Source of the DNA: WGAL01 sp964570865
GTDB taxonomy: Bacteria > Bacteroidota > Ignavibacteria > Ignavibacteriales > Melioribacteraceae
DNA: 49,329 nucleotides
Direction of reading: 5' to 3'
Assembly: GCA_964570865.1 (NCBI GenBank)
Contig: CAZMZM010000013.1
Span: 1-49,329 of the forward strand
Shown piece after piece: positions 1 through 8,687 of the stretch. The notes beneath the pieces were generated by a model. The model ran no database searches. It was not told the DNA's origin and saw nothing but the letters and a program-made list of their open reading frames with translations. Each line of letters starts with the position of its first letter. Position 1 is the stretch's first letter. Made by a program: the position numbers and the translations under genes.

Positions 1-17
1 TCTTACAAGGATTAAAG

Positions 18-90
18 AGCTGGCGGACGGACTTGAACCGCCGACCGGCTGATTACAAATCAGCTGCTCTACCAACTGAGCTACGCCAGC
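18..90 (-). tRNA. tRNA-Thr (anticodon UGU)
   Basis: On the minus strand the sequence folds as a standard tRNA. A 7-bp acceptor stem pairs GCTGGCG with CGCCAGC, the D arm reads AGCTCAGTTGGTAGAG, and the anticodon stem GCTGA/TCAGC encloses loop TTTGTAA, giving anticodon TGT, which reads ACA (Thr). The T loop is GTTCAAGTC. No 3' CCA is encoded, so it would be added after transcription. A broken partial copy of the same tRNA lies just upstream in the direction of transcription, at 123-184. Confidence 0.95.
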
Positions 91-122
91 AAAAAAACAG
101 AAACAAAATTTTCAAATAAACA

Positions 123-184
123 AAAACCGCCGACCGGCTGATTATCCGGCAGCCGCCGGACTCTACCAACTGAGCTACGCCGGT
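123..184 (-). pseudogene. degenerate tRNA-Thr remnant with palindromic insert
   Basis: Two blocks are identical to the neighbouring tRNA-Thr: 125-144 equals 36-55 (20 nt) and 161-181 equals 67-87 (21 nt). The 11 nt between them, which hold the 5' anticodon stem and most of the anticodon loop, are replaced by a 16-nt hairpin, TCCGGC-AGCC-GCCGGA (145-160). The 3' half of the T arm and the 3' acceptor strand are missing. It cannot form a normal anticodon loop or acceptor stem, so it is read as a tRNA pseudogene from tandem partial duplication. A structural RNA or a processing signal is possible but unsupported. Confidence 0.7.
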
Positions 185-394
185 AAGATTCTAATAACAA
201 TATCTAATGAACACAATAATTTTGAAGTGCTAAACATACAATTTTTTAAAAAACAATGCAAGAAATTTAAAATTTTCCGGAATATTTTTCTAAACTTTTT
301 TCATCACGCCAATAAATTAAAAATTATTGTAAATAGTAATATCATTATTAACCAGAAGTTTTTATTTTTATATTTTGGAATTAGGGAGAAACAG

Positions 395-1735
395 ATGAAT
401 ATTATTATTGCCGGAGCCGGTGAAGTAGGTTTACACCTCGCAAAGGAATTATCTTTGGATAATCATAATATAACTATGCTTGACATTAATCCGGACAAAA
501 TTGATGAAATTGATTCTACAACTGATGTGCTATCGTTACAAGCTTCAGCCACTTCGTTAAAGGCTCTAAGAGAAGCTCATGTTGATCAGACAGACCTTGT
601 TCTTGCAGTTACTTCAAGCGAGTCGGTAAATATCAGCTCCGCAATTATAGCGAAGAGGCTTGGAGCAAAAAAAACTATTGCGAGGGTTAGTCATGCTGAA
701 TACGTAGCGGATGAGAATCTCCCTTTTCTTCATGAGTTAGGGATTGACTATTTAATTTATCCTGAAGAAATTGTCGCTAACGAGATTGCCGGATTGATAA
801 GGCGAGCTGCAGCAAGCGACATTGTAGAATTTGAGAAAGGGAAACTTACCCTTCTCGGAATCAGAATAGATAAGTTTGCCCCGATTAACAGAAAAACAAT
901 GATTGAAATCGGGAGGGATTTTGCATCGCATGAGTTTAGAATAGTTGCTATCAAAAGATTGATGCGGACACTTATTCCCGTTGGTAACGACAGTGTAATT
1001 GAGGGAGACCAAATCTTTATACTCACTACGCCTAAGGGAATTCCCGAGATACTGAAAATAACCGGCAAGGAGAATACTAAGCTGGAAAATATAATGATAT
1101 TAGGGGGCGGAAGAATTGGTCGGAAAGTTGCAAAGATTTTAGAAAATGAATTAAACATTAAACTTATTGAGTCGAACGCTGAAAAAACAACTGAACTGGC
1201 TGATTATCTAAAGAACACGCTTGTTATACACGGTGACGGGCGTAACATTGATTTGCTTGCTCAGGAAGGAATAGTTGATATGGATGGTTTTATAGCTGTT
1301 ACCGAAGATGCGGAAACCAACATTATCACAAGTTTGATGGCAAAACATCTCGGCGCAAAAAAAACTATTGCACAAGTTGATAACGTAGATTACATTCCTC
1401 TTACGCATACTATTGGTTTGGATTCTCTGATAAATAAAAAGCTGATTGCCGCTAACACAATTTCCAGGTTTGTTCGTAAAGCGAATCTTGTTTCTACAAT
1501 TAATATTTTCGGAATTGATGCCGAAGTATTTGAGTTTATTGTGAATGAAAAAGCTGACATAACAAAATCGGAAATTAAAAATCTGAAAATTCCACGGAAT
1601 GCCTTAATTGGCGGTGCTGTTAGAGATGAAGAAGGTTTTATTATAGTTGGTGATTCCAAACTATTGCCCGGCGATAAGGTTGTGGTTTTTGCTTTGCCGG
1701 ATGCAGTACCAAAATTAGAAAAACTTTTCCGATAG
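395..1735 (+). CDS. trkA: Trk potassium uptake regulatory subunit TrkA
   Basis: Peripheral cytoplasmic NAD(H)/nucleotide-binding subunit that gates the TrkH potassium channel. The 446-residue protein has the family's duplicated RCK layout. The first Rossmann repeat starts at residue 1 with the GAGEVG glycine motif, followed by a TrkA-C domain. The second Rossmann repeat begins near residue 230 with GGGRIG and is followed by a second TrkA-C domain. The reading frame is open 168 nt further upstream, but that extension is lysine/asparagine-rich and unlike the family. The ATG at 395 is preceded by an AGGGAG ribosome-binding site and yields the expected N-terminus. trkH starts one base after the stop, so the two are surely co-transcribed. 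A TATATTTTG string at 369-377 could be a promoter -7 element, but that is weak. Confidence 0.95.
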   Translation: MNIIIAGAGEVGLHLAKELSLDNHNITMLDINPDKIDEIDSTTDVLSLQASATSLKALREAHVDQTDLVLAVTSSESVNISSAIIAKRLGAKKTIARVSHAEYVADENLPFLHELGIDYLIYPEEIVANEIAGLIRRAAASDIVEFEKGKLTLLGIRIDKFAPINRKTMIEIGRDFASHEFRIVAIKRLMRTLIPVGNDSVIEGDQIFILTTPKGIPEILKITGKENTKLENIMILGGGRIGRKVAKILENELNIKLIESNAEKTTELADYLKNTLVIHGDGRNIDLLAQEGIVDMDGFIAVTEDAETNIITSLMAKHLGAKKTIAQVDNVDYIPLTHTIGLDSLINKKLIAANTISRFVRKANLVSTINIFGIDAEVFEFIVNEKADITKSEIKNLKIPRNALIGGAVRDEEGFIIVGDSKLLPGDKVVVFALPDAVPKLEKLFR

Positions 1736-1736
1736 G

Positions 1737-3185
1737 ATGATAGATAAAAAATCAGTATTAAAAGTAGTTGCTTTTCTAATACTTCTCGACGGTGTTGGGA
1801 TGTTGTTAGGGATTCCTTTTTCATTATACTACGGCGACAGCGATTGGAGGGATTTGCTCAATACGGGTGGAGGGTTGATAGCACTTGGTTCATTGATTTT
1901 TCTTTTTACTTATAAAAGTAAGTTTGAAATAAAAAAGAGGGAAAGTTTTATCATTGTAGGATTGGGATGGATTATTATGTCGATGTTCGGCGCTTTGCCT
2001 TTTGTAATAAACGGCACTATCCCATCATACACTGATGCTTTTTTTGAAACGATGTCGGGTTTTACTACAACCGGTTCTTCGATTCTAAACAATATCGAAG
2101 GAATGCCGCACGGACTTTTGTTTTGGCGAAGTTTAACACAGTGGTTTGGCGGAATGGGAATTATTGTCTTATCTCTTGCCATTCTTCCGATATTGGGTAT
2201 CGGCGGAATGCAGCTTTTTGTCGCTGAGGTCCCAGGTCCTACAAAGGATAAAATTCATCCTCGCGTAAGGGAAACTGCAAAGCGTCTTTGGGGTATTTAT
2301 GCTTTATTAACATTGGCTGAAACCATTTTGCTTATGTTTGGCGGAATGACTTTTTTTGATGCCGTAAATCATTCGTTTACAACTATGGCAACCGGAGGAT
2401 ATTCAACTAAACAAGCAAGTATTGCTTATTTTAATTCACCCTTTATCCAGTATGTAATAATATTATTTATGTTTTTGGCCGGAATGAATTTTACTCTGCA
2501 CTACTTTTGGATTCATGGAAAATTTAATCGATTGAAAAAAGATGATGAGTTGAGGTTCTATTTTTTTATAACTGTCGCCGTAGCATTGATAATAGCGATT
2601 GATCTTTTTGTTCACAATCACGGAAGTTTTGAAAAGTCATTTAGAGATTCTATTTTTCAAACGGTATCAACTATTACAACAACCGGATATGTTACGTCGG
2701 ATTACGAATCTTGGGGACCATTTTACCAAATCCTCTTTTTTATTCTTCTGTTTGCCGGTGGTTGTGCAGGTTCAACCGGTGGCGGAATTAAGATGGTTCG
2801 GCATAGAATTTTAATGAAAAACAGTTCATTGGAACTTAAACGTCTGCTTCATCCTCGTGCTGTTTTATTGGTTCGTTTTAACGGACACGTAGTTCCCAAT
2901 AATGTTTTATCTAACATAATGGCGTTTGCTTTTTGGTATGTGGCAATTTTTTTATTTGGTACATTGTTGATGTCACTTCTCGGATTGGATTTTGCCAGCT
3001 CAATAGGAGCAGTAGCTACATCACTCGGTAATGTTGGTCCCGGCATTGGAACGGTTGGCCCAAGTTTTAACTTTTCACATGTTTCGGTTCCCGGTAAATG
3101 GGTCTTATCTTCATTAATGTTAATCGGAAGGCTTGAGCTTTTTACAATTTTGATTATCTTTTCGAGAAGTTTTTGGAAAAAATAG
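1737..3185 (+). CDS. trkH: Trk potassium transporter membrane subunit TrkH
   Basis: Inner-membrane K+ translocating subunit of the Trk system, 482 residues (usual length about 480). It is built of repeated M1-P-M2 units. Four pore-loop selectivity-filter-like segments are visible: FTTTGSSI, MATGGYST, ITTTGYVT and SLGNVGPGIG, each followed by hydrophobic helices. The ATG lies one base after the trkA stop, within the sequence TAGGATG, so translation is probably coupled. The pairing with TrkA makes the assignment secure. Ion specificity (K+ alone, or Na+-coupled as in KtrB) cannot be read from sequence alone. Confidence 0.95.
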   Translation: MIDKKSVLKVVAFLILLDGVGMLLGIPFSLYYGDSDWRDLLNTGGGLIALGSLIFLFTYKSKFEIKKRESFIIVGLGWIIMSMFGALPFVINGTIPSYTDAFFETMSGFTTTGSSILNNIEGMPHGLLFWRSLTQWFGGMGIIVLSLAILPILGIGGMQLFVAEVPGPTKDKIHPRVRETAKRLWGIYALLTLAETILLMFGGMTFFDAVNHSFTTMATGGYSTKQASIAYFNSPFIQYVIILFMFLAGMNFTLHYFWIHGKFNRLKKDDELRFYFFITVAVALIIAIDLFVHNHGSFEKSFRDSIFQTVSTITTTGYVTSDYESWGPFYQILFFILLFAGGCAGSTGGGIKMVRHRILMKNSSLELKRLLHPRAVLLVRFNGHVVPNNVLSNIMAFAFWYVAIFLFGTLLMSLLGLDFASSIGAVATSLGNVGPGIGTVGPSFNFSHVSVPGKWVLSSLMLIGRLELFTILIIFSRSFWKK

Positions 3186-3192
3186 GTTTAAA

Positions 3193-3963
3193 ATGAAAAA
3201 ACTTTTTTTTATAGTAATTTTTATGATAATTCTTACTTTTTCGGTTGAAGCGCAACAACTTTATTTTGCCCAAAGTTTTACTACTGACGGTAAAGCAATT
3301 AATGCGCGCAACAGCTGGGTAATTCCGAGTAAAGGGAAGTCGATTTTTATTTTATTCGACTCGGAAGGTTATCACTTAAGCAGCAAAATGCTCTATTTGT
3401 ATATTGATAAGCTCAATGCCGGTAAGTATCAGCCTTGGGATTCAAAATCCGTAATGATTGAAAATGACAGATCTTGGTTTGTGTATCGTGAAAAGTTTAA
3501 AGAGGCAGGCAGTTATTCCATTTACGTTACGGATAAAACCAACAAGGAGCTGGCTCGCGGAAATTTGACTATTAAAATTAAAGCTTCTCCTTTCAAGCTG
3601 GAAAAAAAGAAGAGTGCTCCATATTACGAAAAAGTAAAGTTAACTTTTAGTGAGTGGATAATTAGCGGAATGCCGTTCCGTCCTTTGAAATTCAAGCAAT
3701 TATCGCGTTCTCCCGATTCTGTTTGCGTCTATATTAAGCATCCTGATTCGCTAAATACAAACATGCTCTATGTTGATATTTTTAAGCAGAATAATGTAAC
3801 CAATGATTGGGAACAAATAGATAGTAAAAAATATGCAATTCTTCCTTCGTGGGATTACGCATTTTTTAAAGTAAAATTTAAAGAGGAAGGATATTATAAA
3901 ATTTCAATCTATAATGAAAAAAGAGAGTTTATTAAATCAGGTTATTTGAAAGTGGTTAAATAA
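3193..3963 (+). CDS. secreted protein with internally duplicated domain, function unknown
   Basis: A 256-residue protein with a clear Sec signal peptide (hydrophobic residues 4-18, probable cleavage after VEA near residue 20), so periplasmic or surface located. I do not recognise a named family. The mature part appears to be a tandem duplication: a beta-rich unit at about residues 50-128 and again at about 175-255. Both carry an MLY..I..N segment, a W, and a KFKE(A/E)G(S/Y)Y(S/K)I hairpin followed by a closing strand, which suggests two beta-sandwich domains. It lies 7 nt after trkH and 9 nt before rfbA, in the same direction, so it could be read with either. A structural or binding role in the envelope is inference. 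Confidence 0.75.
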   Translation: MKKLFFIVIFMIILTFSVEAQQLYFAQSFTTDGKAINARNSWVIPSKGKSIFILFDSEGYHLSSKMLYLYIDKLNAGKYQPWDSKSVMIENDRSWFVYREKFKEAGSYSIYVTDKTNKELARGNLTIKIKASPFKLEKKKSAPYYEKVKLTFSEWIISGMPFRPLKFKQLSRSPDSVCVYIKHPDSLNTNMLYVDIFKQNNVTNDWEQIDSKKYAILPSWDYAFFKVKFKEEGYYKISIYNEKREFIKSGYLKVVK

Positions 3964-3972
3964 GGAGAAACT

Positions 3973-4830
3973 ATGAAAGGAATTATTTTAGCGGGAGGTT
4001 CGGGATCCAGACTTTATCCCATTACACAAGTTTACAGTAAACAACTTGCAATGATCTATGACAAGCCTTTGATTTATTTCCCCCTTTCTCTGCTTATGCT
4101 TGCGGGAATAAAAGATGTACTTATTATTTCCAATCGCGAAACAATTCCGCATTATGAAAAGTTGTTTCATAACGGCGAGCATCTTGGAATGAATATTAAA
4201 TATGAAGTACAGCATGCGCCAAACGGAATAGCGGAAGCATTTTTAATTGGCGAACATTTTATCGGCAGTTCTCCCGTTGCTCTGGTTCTCGGGGATAATA
4301 TTTTCTATGGAAAAATGGATTTTCTCTATAATGCAATTAATAATCATAAAGAGGGTGGAACTGTTTTTGCCTATAAGGTCAACGATCCTGAACGTTACGG
4401 TGTTGTTGAATTTGATGAAAATAAAAATGCAATTTCAATTGAGGAAAAACCGGAAAAACCTAAGTCTGATTACGCCGTTCCGGGACTTTATATTTATGAC
4501 AATAAAGTAGTGGAAATTTCAAAGAATCTGAAACCCTCTCAGCGAGGTGAACTTGAAATTACTGATGTGAATCTTGATTATTTGAGAAAAGGGAAACTGA
4601 AAGTACAGGAAATTGGACGCGGCGTTGCATGGTTAGATACCGGAACACCCCGCTCGTTGCTGCAAGCTTCAAATTTTTTTGGTATTGTAGAAGAGAGGCA
4701 AGGCGTAAAAGTAGCGTGCATTGAAGAGATTGCGTATTACAAAAATTTTATCGGTAAGGAAAAATTTTCGGCATTGATTGAAAAAATGCCGAAAAGTGAT
4801 TACCGTAATTATCTGGAAAAATTAATTTGA
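3973..4830 (+). CDS. rfbA: glucose-1-phosphate thymidylyltransferase
   Basis: Makes dTDP-glucose from dTTP and glucose-1-phosphate, the first step of dTDP-L-rhamnose and related dTDP-sugar synthesis. The 285-residue protein matches RmlA length. It begins with the nucleotide-binding loop GGSGSRLYP (residues 8-16), followed by the family signature QLAMIYDKPLIYFPLS and by VLGDNIFYG, GVVEFDE and WLDTGTP. An AAGGAG-type site precedes the ATG. The partner genes rfbB, rfbC and rfbD are not in the window, so this copy is detached from a full rhamnose cluster. It sits instead at the head of an apparent glycan-modification operon, and may feed a different dTDP-sugar. Confidence 0.95.
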   Translation: MKGIILAGGSGSRLYPITQVYSKQLAMIYDKPLIYFPLSLLMLAGIKDVLIISNRETIPHYEKLFHNGEHLGMNIKYEVQHAPNGIAEAFLIGEHFIGSSPVALVLGDNIFYGKMDFLYNAINNHKEGGTVFAYKVNDPERYGVVEFDENKNAISIEEKPEKPKSDYAVPGLYIYDNKVVEISKNLKPSQRGELEITDVNLDYLRKGKLKVQEIGRGVAWLDTGTPRSLLQASNFFGIVEERQGVKVACIEEIAYYKNFIGKEKFSALIEKMPKSDYRNYLEKLI

Positions 4831-4845
4831 GTTAAGGAGTAAAAA

Positions 4846-6471
4846 ATGGCTTTTTTGAATGTTGCTTCAAAAAAAGAGATTGATAGATTAATAAAAGAAA
4901 ATGACGAGTTACGTAATAAATTACACGATTTACTTGCAGCACAAGAAAGTTACGAAGGTTTGCAGGAGCGCATTGATACGTCCAGAGCTATCGTTCAGGA
5001 ACTAGCGGCTGAGAAGGAAACCCTGCAGGAAAAAGTTACTGAACTTACTCTCCAGAAAATGAATTTGGGAGCCGATGTTACTACGCTATCGGTAGATAAG
5101 AAAGAATTAACGGCAAAGAAATCTTATCTGGAAAAGGATATTGAAGAACTTGAGGATAAAATATCTAAACTTAATGAGCAAAACGATGAGAAAGAGTTTC
5201 AGTTATCAAGCATGATAAAAAATTTGGTTACTAAAAACGAAGAAGCCAATTTAGAAATAGAAAAACTTAATACCAAAATTAGTGATTTGAAGAATGAAGC
5301 TTTAGATTTAGCTAAAAAAAATAACGATCTGAAAAAGATGAACGATGTTGCAGAACAAGTTAAGTTAGGTTTGGAAAATACTCTGACTTCCATTACAAAT
5401 GAGATTTCCGAAAAGAACCACCAGCTTGATGATGCTTTCAAAAAACAAAAAGAACAAGAGCAAAACTTAACCGACCTTAATCTTACTATTTCTAAAAAGG
5501 AAAAGCAAATAGAAGAACTATCAGTGCAGATCGATTTGCTGAATACCGAAATTTCTTCATTCGACTCTAAGAAGAGTATATTGGTAAAAGACAGAGAATC
5601 ACTTGAGAGAATAATTTCCGATTTGCAAAATAAAATATCACTACTCCGAGATGAGGATAAGCGACTTGAAAAATCGTTACAGAAAAAATATAATGAGTTA
5701 AGTCGCCTCGAAAAAAAGAGGGAATCTGTAGAAAATCACACTGTCAAATTGGAATCTCAGATTGTCGCTGAGATGGATAATTTTCTTGCAGAAAAATCAA
5801 AAATCTCTAACGATATTTTGGAACTTAGTAAAAAATTATTGACTAAAAATGAAGAAATAGATTTTGTTAATAATAAACTTAACGATACAATTCTGGAATT
5901 AACGGAAAAGAAAGGAGCGCTTTCGGTTGTTAAAAAAGATTATGAACTTAAACGGAGCGATTTAAGAGCAATTGAAAATGAGATTTCAAAGACAAGGGAA
6001 CTAAAATCTGCAATTTCCAGAGAAGTAAATGCTTTAAGCGCGAGAAATCAGAAATTGAAAAATGATGAAGCAAAGTTGAGAGTTAAGAAAAAGGAAATAG
6101 AGTCTTCGCTTTCGTCGGTTATTGAAGATATGGTAAATCAAATGAAATCTGTTGAAGATGCTAAGGATATTGTTGAAGAAGAGCTTGTAAATAGCCGTGA
6201 AGTATTAAAAAAAATGCGTGAAGAAATTAAAGATACCGAAAAAGAAATTTCATCATTGCGGACTGAAACCGCTTCAGTCGAGATACACCGTGATGAATTA
6301 GCGGCTAAAGTTATGCATCTATTACAAACTGAGAAATTGCTCAATAATAATATTGAGGCGCAATTATCCGAGTCTGACAATAAAGAGGATAAGGACAATG
6401 TGGAAGATGAAGTAAAAGAGATGGTAGATAAAAAACCCGATAATGGGAAAGTTGTTCATTCTTCCAAATAA
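4846..6471 (+). CDS. large cytoplasmic coiled-coil protein
   Basis: A 541-residue protein that is coiled coil almost throughout (about residues 5-515), with heptad-spaced Leu/Ile and runs of Lys, Glu, Asp and Asn. The acidic tail is non-coiled. It has no signal peptide, no membrane segment and no enzymatic motif. It resembles SMC-hinge-less filament or scaffold proteins only in composition, and I cannot name a family. The ATG has a good GGAG site and lies 15 nt after the rfbA stop; the SGNH hydrolase gene begins 32 nt downstream. A scaffold or polar-organising role for the envelope assembly encoded around it is speculation based on position. Confidence 0.8.
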   Translation: MAFLNVASKKEIDRLIKENDELRNKLHDLLAAQESYEGLQERIDTSRAIVQELAAEKETLQEKVTELTLQKMNLGADVTTLSVDKKELTAKKSYLEKDIEELEDKISKLNEQNDEKEFQLSSMIKNLVTKNEEANLEIEKLNTKISDLKNEALDLAKKNNDLKKMNDVAEQVKLGLENTLTSITNEISEKNHQLDDAFKKQKEQEQNLTDLNLTISKKEKQIEELSVQIDLLNTEISSFDSKKSILVKDRESLERIISDLQNKISLLRDEDKRLEKSLQKKYNELSRLEKKRESVENHTVKLESQIVAEMDNFLAEKSKISNDILELSKKLLTKNEEIDFVNNKLNDTILELTEKKGALSVVKKDYELKRSDLRAIENEISKTRELKSAISREVNALSARNQKLKNDEAKLRVKKKEIESSLSSVIEDMVNQMKSVEDAKDIVEEELVNSREVLKKMREEIKDTEKEISSLRTETASVEIHRDELAAKVMHLLQTEKLLNNNIEAQLSESDNKEDKDNVEDEVKEMVDKKPDNGKVVHSSK

Positions 6472-6503
6472 GTAACAGATGAAAATCTATTTTAAAATAA
6501 GTA

Positions 6504-7244
6504 ATGTTTATGAATAAAAATTTCTTTTTCAAAATATTGTTTATCATTATTGTTATTGTTCAAGGTGTTACGTTTGCGTTTTCACACGCATCCATTAGAA
6601 CCGACAGTACCAAATTTTATTACCAACGGAATCCGGTTTACAAGCAGAGAGTAGAGATGTTTAAGTTGAATAAACTTAATCGTCCTGATATTGTTATGTT
6701 TGGCGATTCGCACACACAGGGTGCAAACTGGAATGAATTGCTCGGGAAGTATAAAATTGTTAATCGCGGGATAGCCGGAGACGATACTCAAGGAATGCTT
6801 GCACGAATAAACTCCGTAATTAAACTTCATCCTAAAATTGTTGTAGTGCAAGGCGGAATCAATGATATTTACAACTGGGTACCGACAAATGTAATATTTA
6901 ACAATCTTAAAAAGATTATTACTATAATCGAAAAATCCGGAGCTAACCCTATTGTTGTTTCGGTAATATTTTCGGGTAGGAAATGGGGTGAAGATTGGAT
7001 TAAAATGCACAGACCCGATATTGACGTGCCAAAGTACAATAAAGAGCGTAACGGCGAAGTTAAAAAATTAAACCGTTTGCTAAAAAACTTCTGTTCTGAA
7101 AAAAATATCGAATTTGTCGATATAAATAAATATCTTTCGGACAATAATTTTTTAAAAAATATTTATTCTCGAGATAATCTTCATCTGAACTCTAATGGTT
7201 ACAGAATTTGGAGACGGGAACTTTTAAAAGCGCTTCACAAATAA
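6504..7244 (+). CDS. GDSL/SGNH-family hydrolase, envelope-anchored
   Basis: A 246-residue SGNH hydrolase (esterase/acyltransferase fold). All four blocks are visible: GDSHTQG with the nucleophile Ser at residue 69, the block II glycine in RGIAGDD, the block III Asn in GGINDIYNW, and block V DNLHLNSNGY carrying the Asp-His pair. An N-terminal hydrophobic segment (residues 8-25) serves as a signal peptide or anchor, placing the catalytic domain in the periplasm. It is followed 18 nt downstream by a second SGNH gene and then an MBOAT gene. This suggests it removes or transfers acyl groups on an exported polysaccharide. The start at 6504 is one of two nearby in-frame ATGs (6504, 6510). Confidence 0.85.
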   Translation: MFMNKNFFFKILFIIIVIVQGVTFAFSHASIRTDSTKFYYQRNPVYKQRVEMFKLNKLNRPDIVMFGDSHTQGANWNELLGKYKIVNRGIAGDDTQGMLARINSVIKLHPKIVVVQGGINDIYNWVPTNVIFNNLKKIITIIEKSGANPIVVSVIFSGRKWGEDWIKMHRPDIDVPKYNKERNGEVKKLNRLLKNFCSEKNIEFVDINKYLSDNNFLKNIYSRDNLHLNSNGYRIWRRELLKALHK

Positions 7245-7262
7245 TAACAAGGATTACTTAAA

Positions 7263-8687
7263 ATGCCGGATAGTAAAAACTACATTACAAGACCAATATA
7301 TATTATCTTAACTACTATTATTATTCTTTTCTTTTCCTATTTGTTGCCGCCTACCGTAAATATTGCGGGAGTTGAAATAAAAAGAGTGGAAATTTTATCC
7401 GACTTATTGCAAGCTCCGGAAGATAGTACAGATATGAATTTTGAGGATGATTTTTTCAAATCCGACTCGAGTGGCTCTTCATTTAATAATAATTTTACTA
7501 CTTCTGATTATTATGAAGCCGGTTTTTCATTCAGTAGTTTGATTGATTTGTTTGGAATTCAATCGTCATTGTCAAAAGTCGGCCAAGATGTTTCGATACA
7601 AGGAAACCTTAAACAGTTAAAAAATTTTTTTAAGGTTCTAAAAAATTCAAAAAAATCAAAAATTAGAATAGCTCATTTCGGTGATTCAATTATTGAGGGA
7701 GATTTAGTTACATCTCAGATTCGAGAAGAACTACAAAAAAAATTCGGCGGTAAAGGAGTAGGCTTTGTCCCGATAATAACTCAGGATATTACGTTTCGTC
7801 AATCAATGAAACTTTCTTTTTCAGATAACTGGAAAAGTTATTCCATTTTCACTTCAAATCCTGATAATCTCCCCGTTAGTGTTGGCGGTGAAGTTTTTCT
7901 ACCGGAAGGCAACGCTTGGGTGCAGTATAAAACATCATACTTTATCAGAAGACAAAATTCATTTTCACAAGCTTATCTTTATCTTATTCCGGATAAAACA
8001 TTCACATTAAATTATGATGTTAACGGAAAAGGAAAAAACTTAAGAATATTAAAAAATTCAAATCCTGTTAGAGTTGATTTAAAATTAAGCGGAAAAGTTA
8101 AATCGCTAAAATTAAAAATGCCGGCTAACTCCGGAAAATATTTTGGTGTAAGTTTGGAAGCAGGTAATGGAGTTTACGTTGATAACTATGCTCTTCGCGG
8201 TAATTCCGGAATAGCACTGAAAAACATCCCGGTTTCGGAATTTAAGAAATTTGGGAAATATTTGGATTACAAATTAATAGTGTTGGAATTTGGAGTTAAT
8301 GCTTTAAGCAATCGACCTCGTGATTATTCGTGGTATAAGAATGAGATGATTCAGGTAATTAAGAATTTAAAAACCGCTTTCCCAAAAGCAGGTATTATAC
8401 TTGTAGGAGTTCACGATAAAAGTAAAAAGAAAGGTTCACGTTTTATCTCTGACCCGGCAATTCCAAAATTACTTAGAACTCAGATGGAAATTGTAAAAGC
8501 AACCAATATAGCATTTTGGAATTTGAACAAAGCAATGGGAGGCAGAAATTCGATGCCCAAATGGGTAAGGTCAAATCCTCCAATGGCATTTATGGATTAC
8601 ACACATTTTAATGATTTAGGCGCAAAACGCGTTGCCGAACTTTTTGTGCATGCTCTTTTGGAAGCTAAAAATAAATCCGGTAGGTAA
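7263..8687 (+). CDS. SGNH-like periplasmic acyltransferase/hydrolase paired with MBOAT
   Basis: A 474-residue protein with one N-terminal transmembrane helix (about residues 12-30), a low-complexity Asp/Ser/Asn linker (50-85), and an SGNH domain. The domain starts at HFGDSIIEGD (nucleophile Ser 142) and ends at MDYTHFNDLGAKRVAELF, which carries the Asp and His of the catalytic triad. The fold and position recall AlgJ/AlgX-type proteins that take acetyl groups from an MBOAT partner and place them on polysaccharide in the periplasm. The last codon overlaps the first base of the MBOAT gene, so the two are translationally coupled. The function is inferred from that pairing; the polymer is unknown. 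Confidence 0.8.
   Translation: MPDSKNYITRPIYIILTTIIILFFSYLLPPTVNIAGVEIKRVEILSDLLQAPEDSTDMNFEDDFFKSDSSGSSFNNNFTTSDYYEAGFSFSSLIDLFGIQSSLSKVGQDVSIQGNLKQLKNFFKVLKNSKKSKIRIAHFGDSIIEGDLVTSQIREELQKKFGGKGVGFVPIITQDITFRQSMKLSFSDNWKSYSIFTSNPDNLPVSVGGEVFLPEGNAWVQYKTSYFIRRQNSFSQAYLYLIPDKTFTLNYDVNGKGKNLRILKNSNPVRVDLKLSGKVKSLKLKMPANSGKYFGVSLEAGNGVYVDNYALRGNSGIALKNIPVSEFKKFGKYLDYKLIVLEFGVNALSNRPRDYSWYKNEMIQVIKNLKTAFPKAGIILVGVHDKSKKKGSRFISDPAIPKLLRTQMEIVKATNIAFWNLNKAMGGRNSMPKWVRSNPPMAFMDYTHFNDLGAKRVAELFVHALLEAKNKSGR

Noticed and set aside
227..394. Longer trkA start at 227
   Set aside because: The extra 56 residues do not match TrkA, and the ATG at 395 has a good ribosome-binding site.
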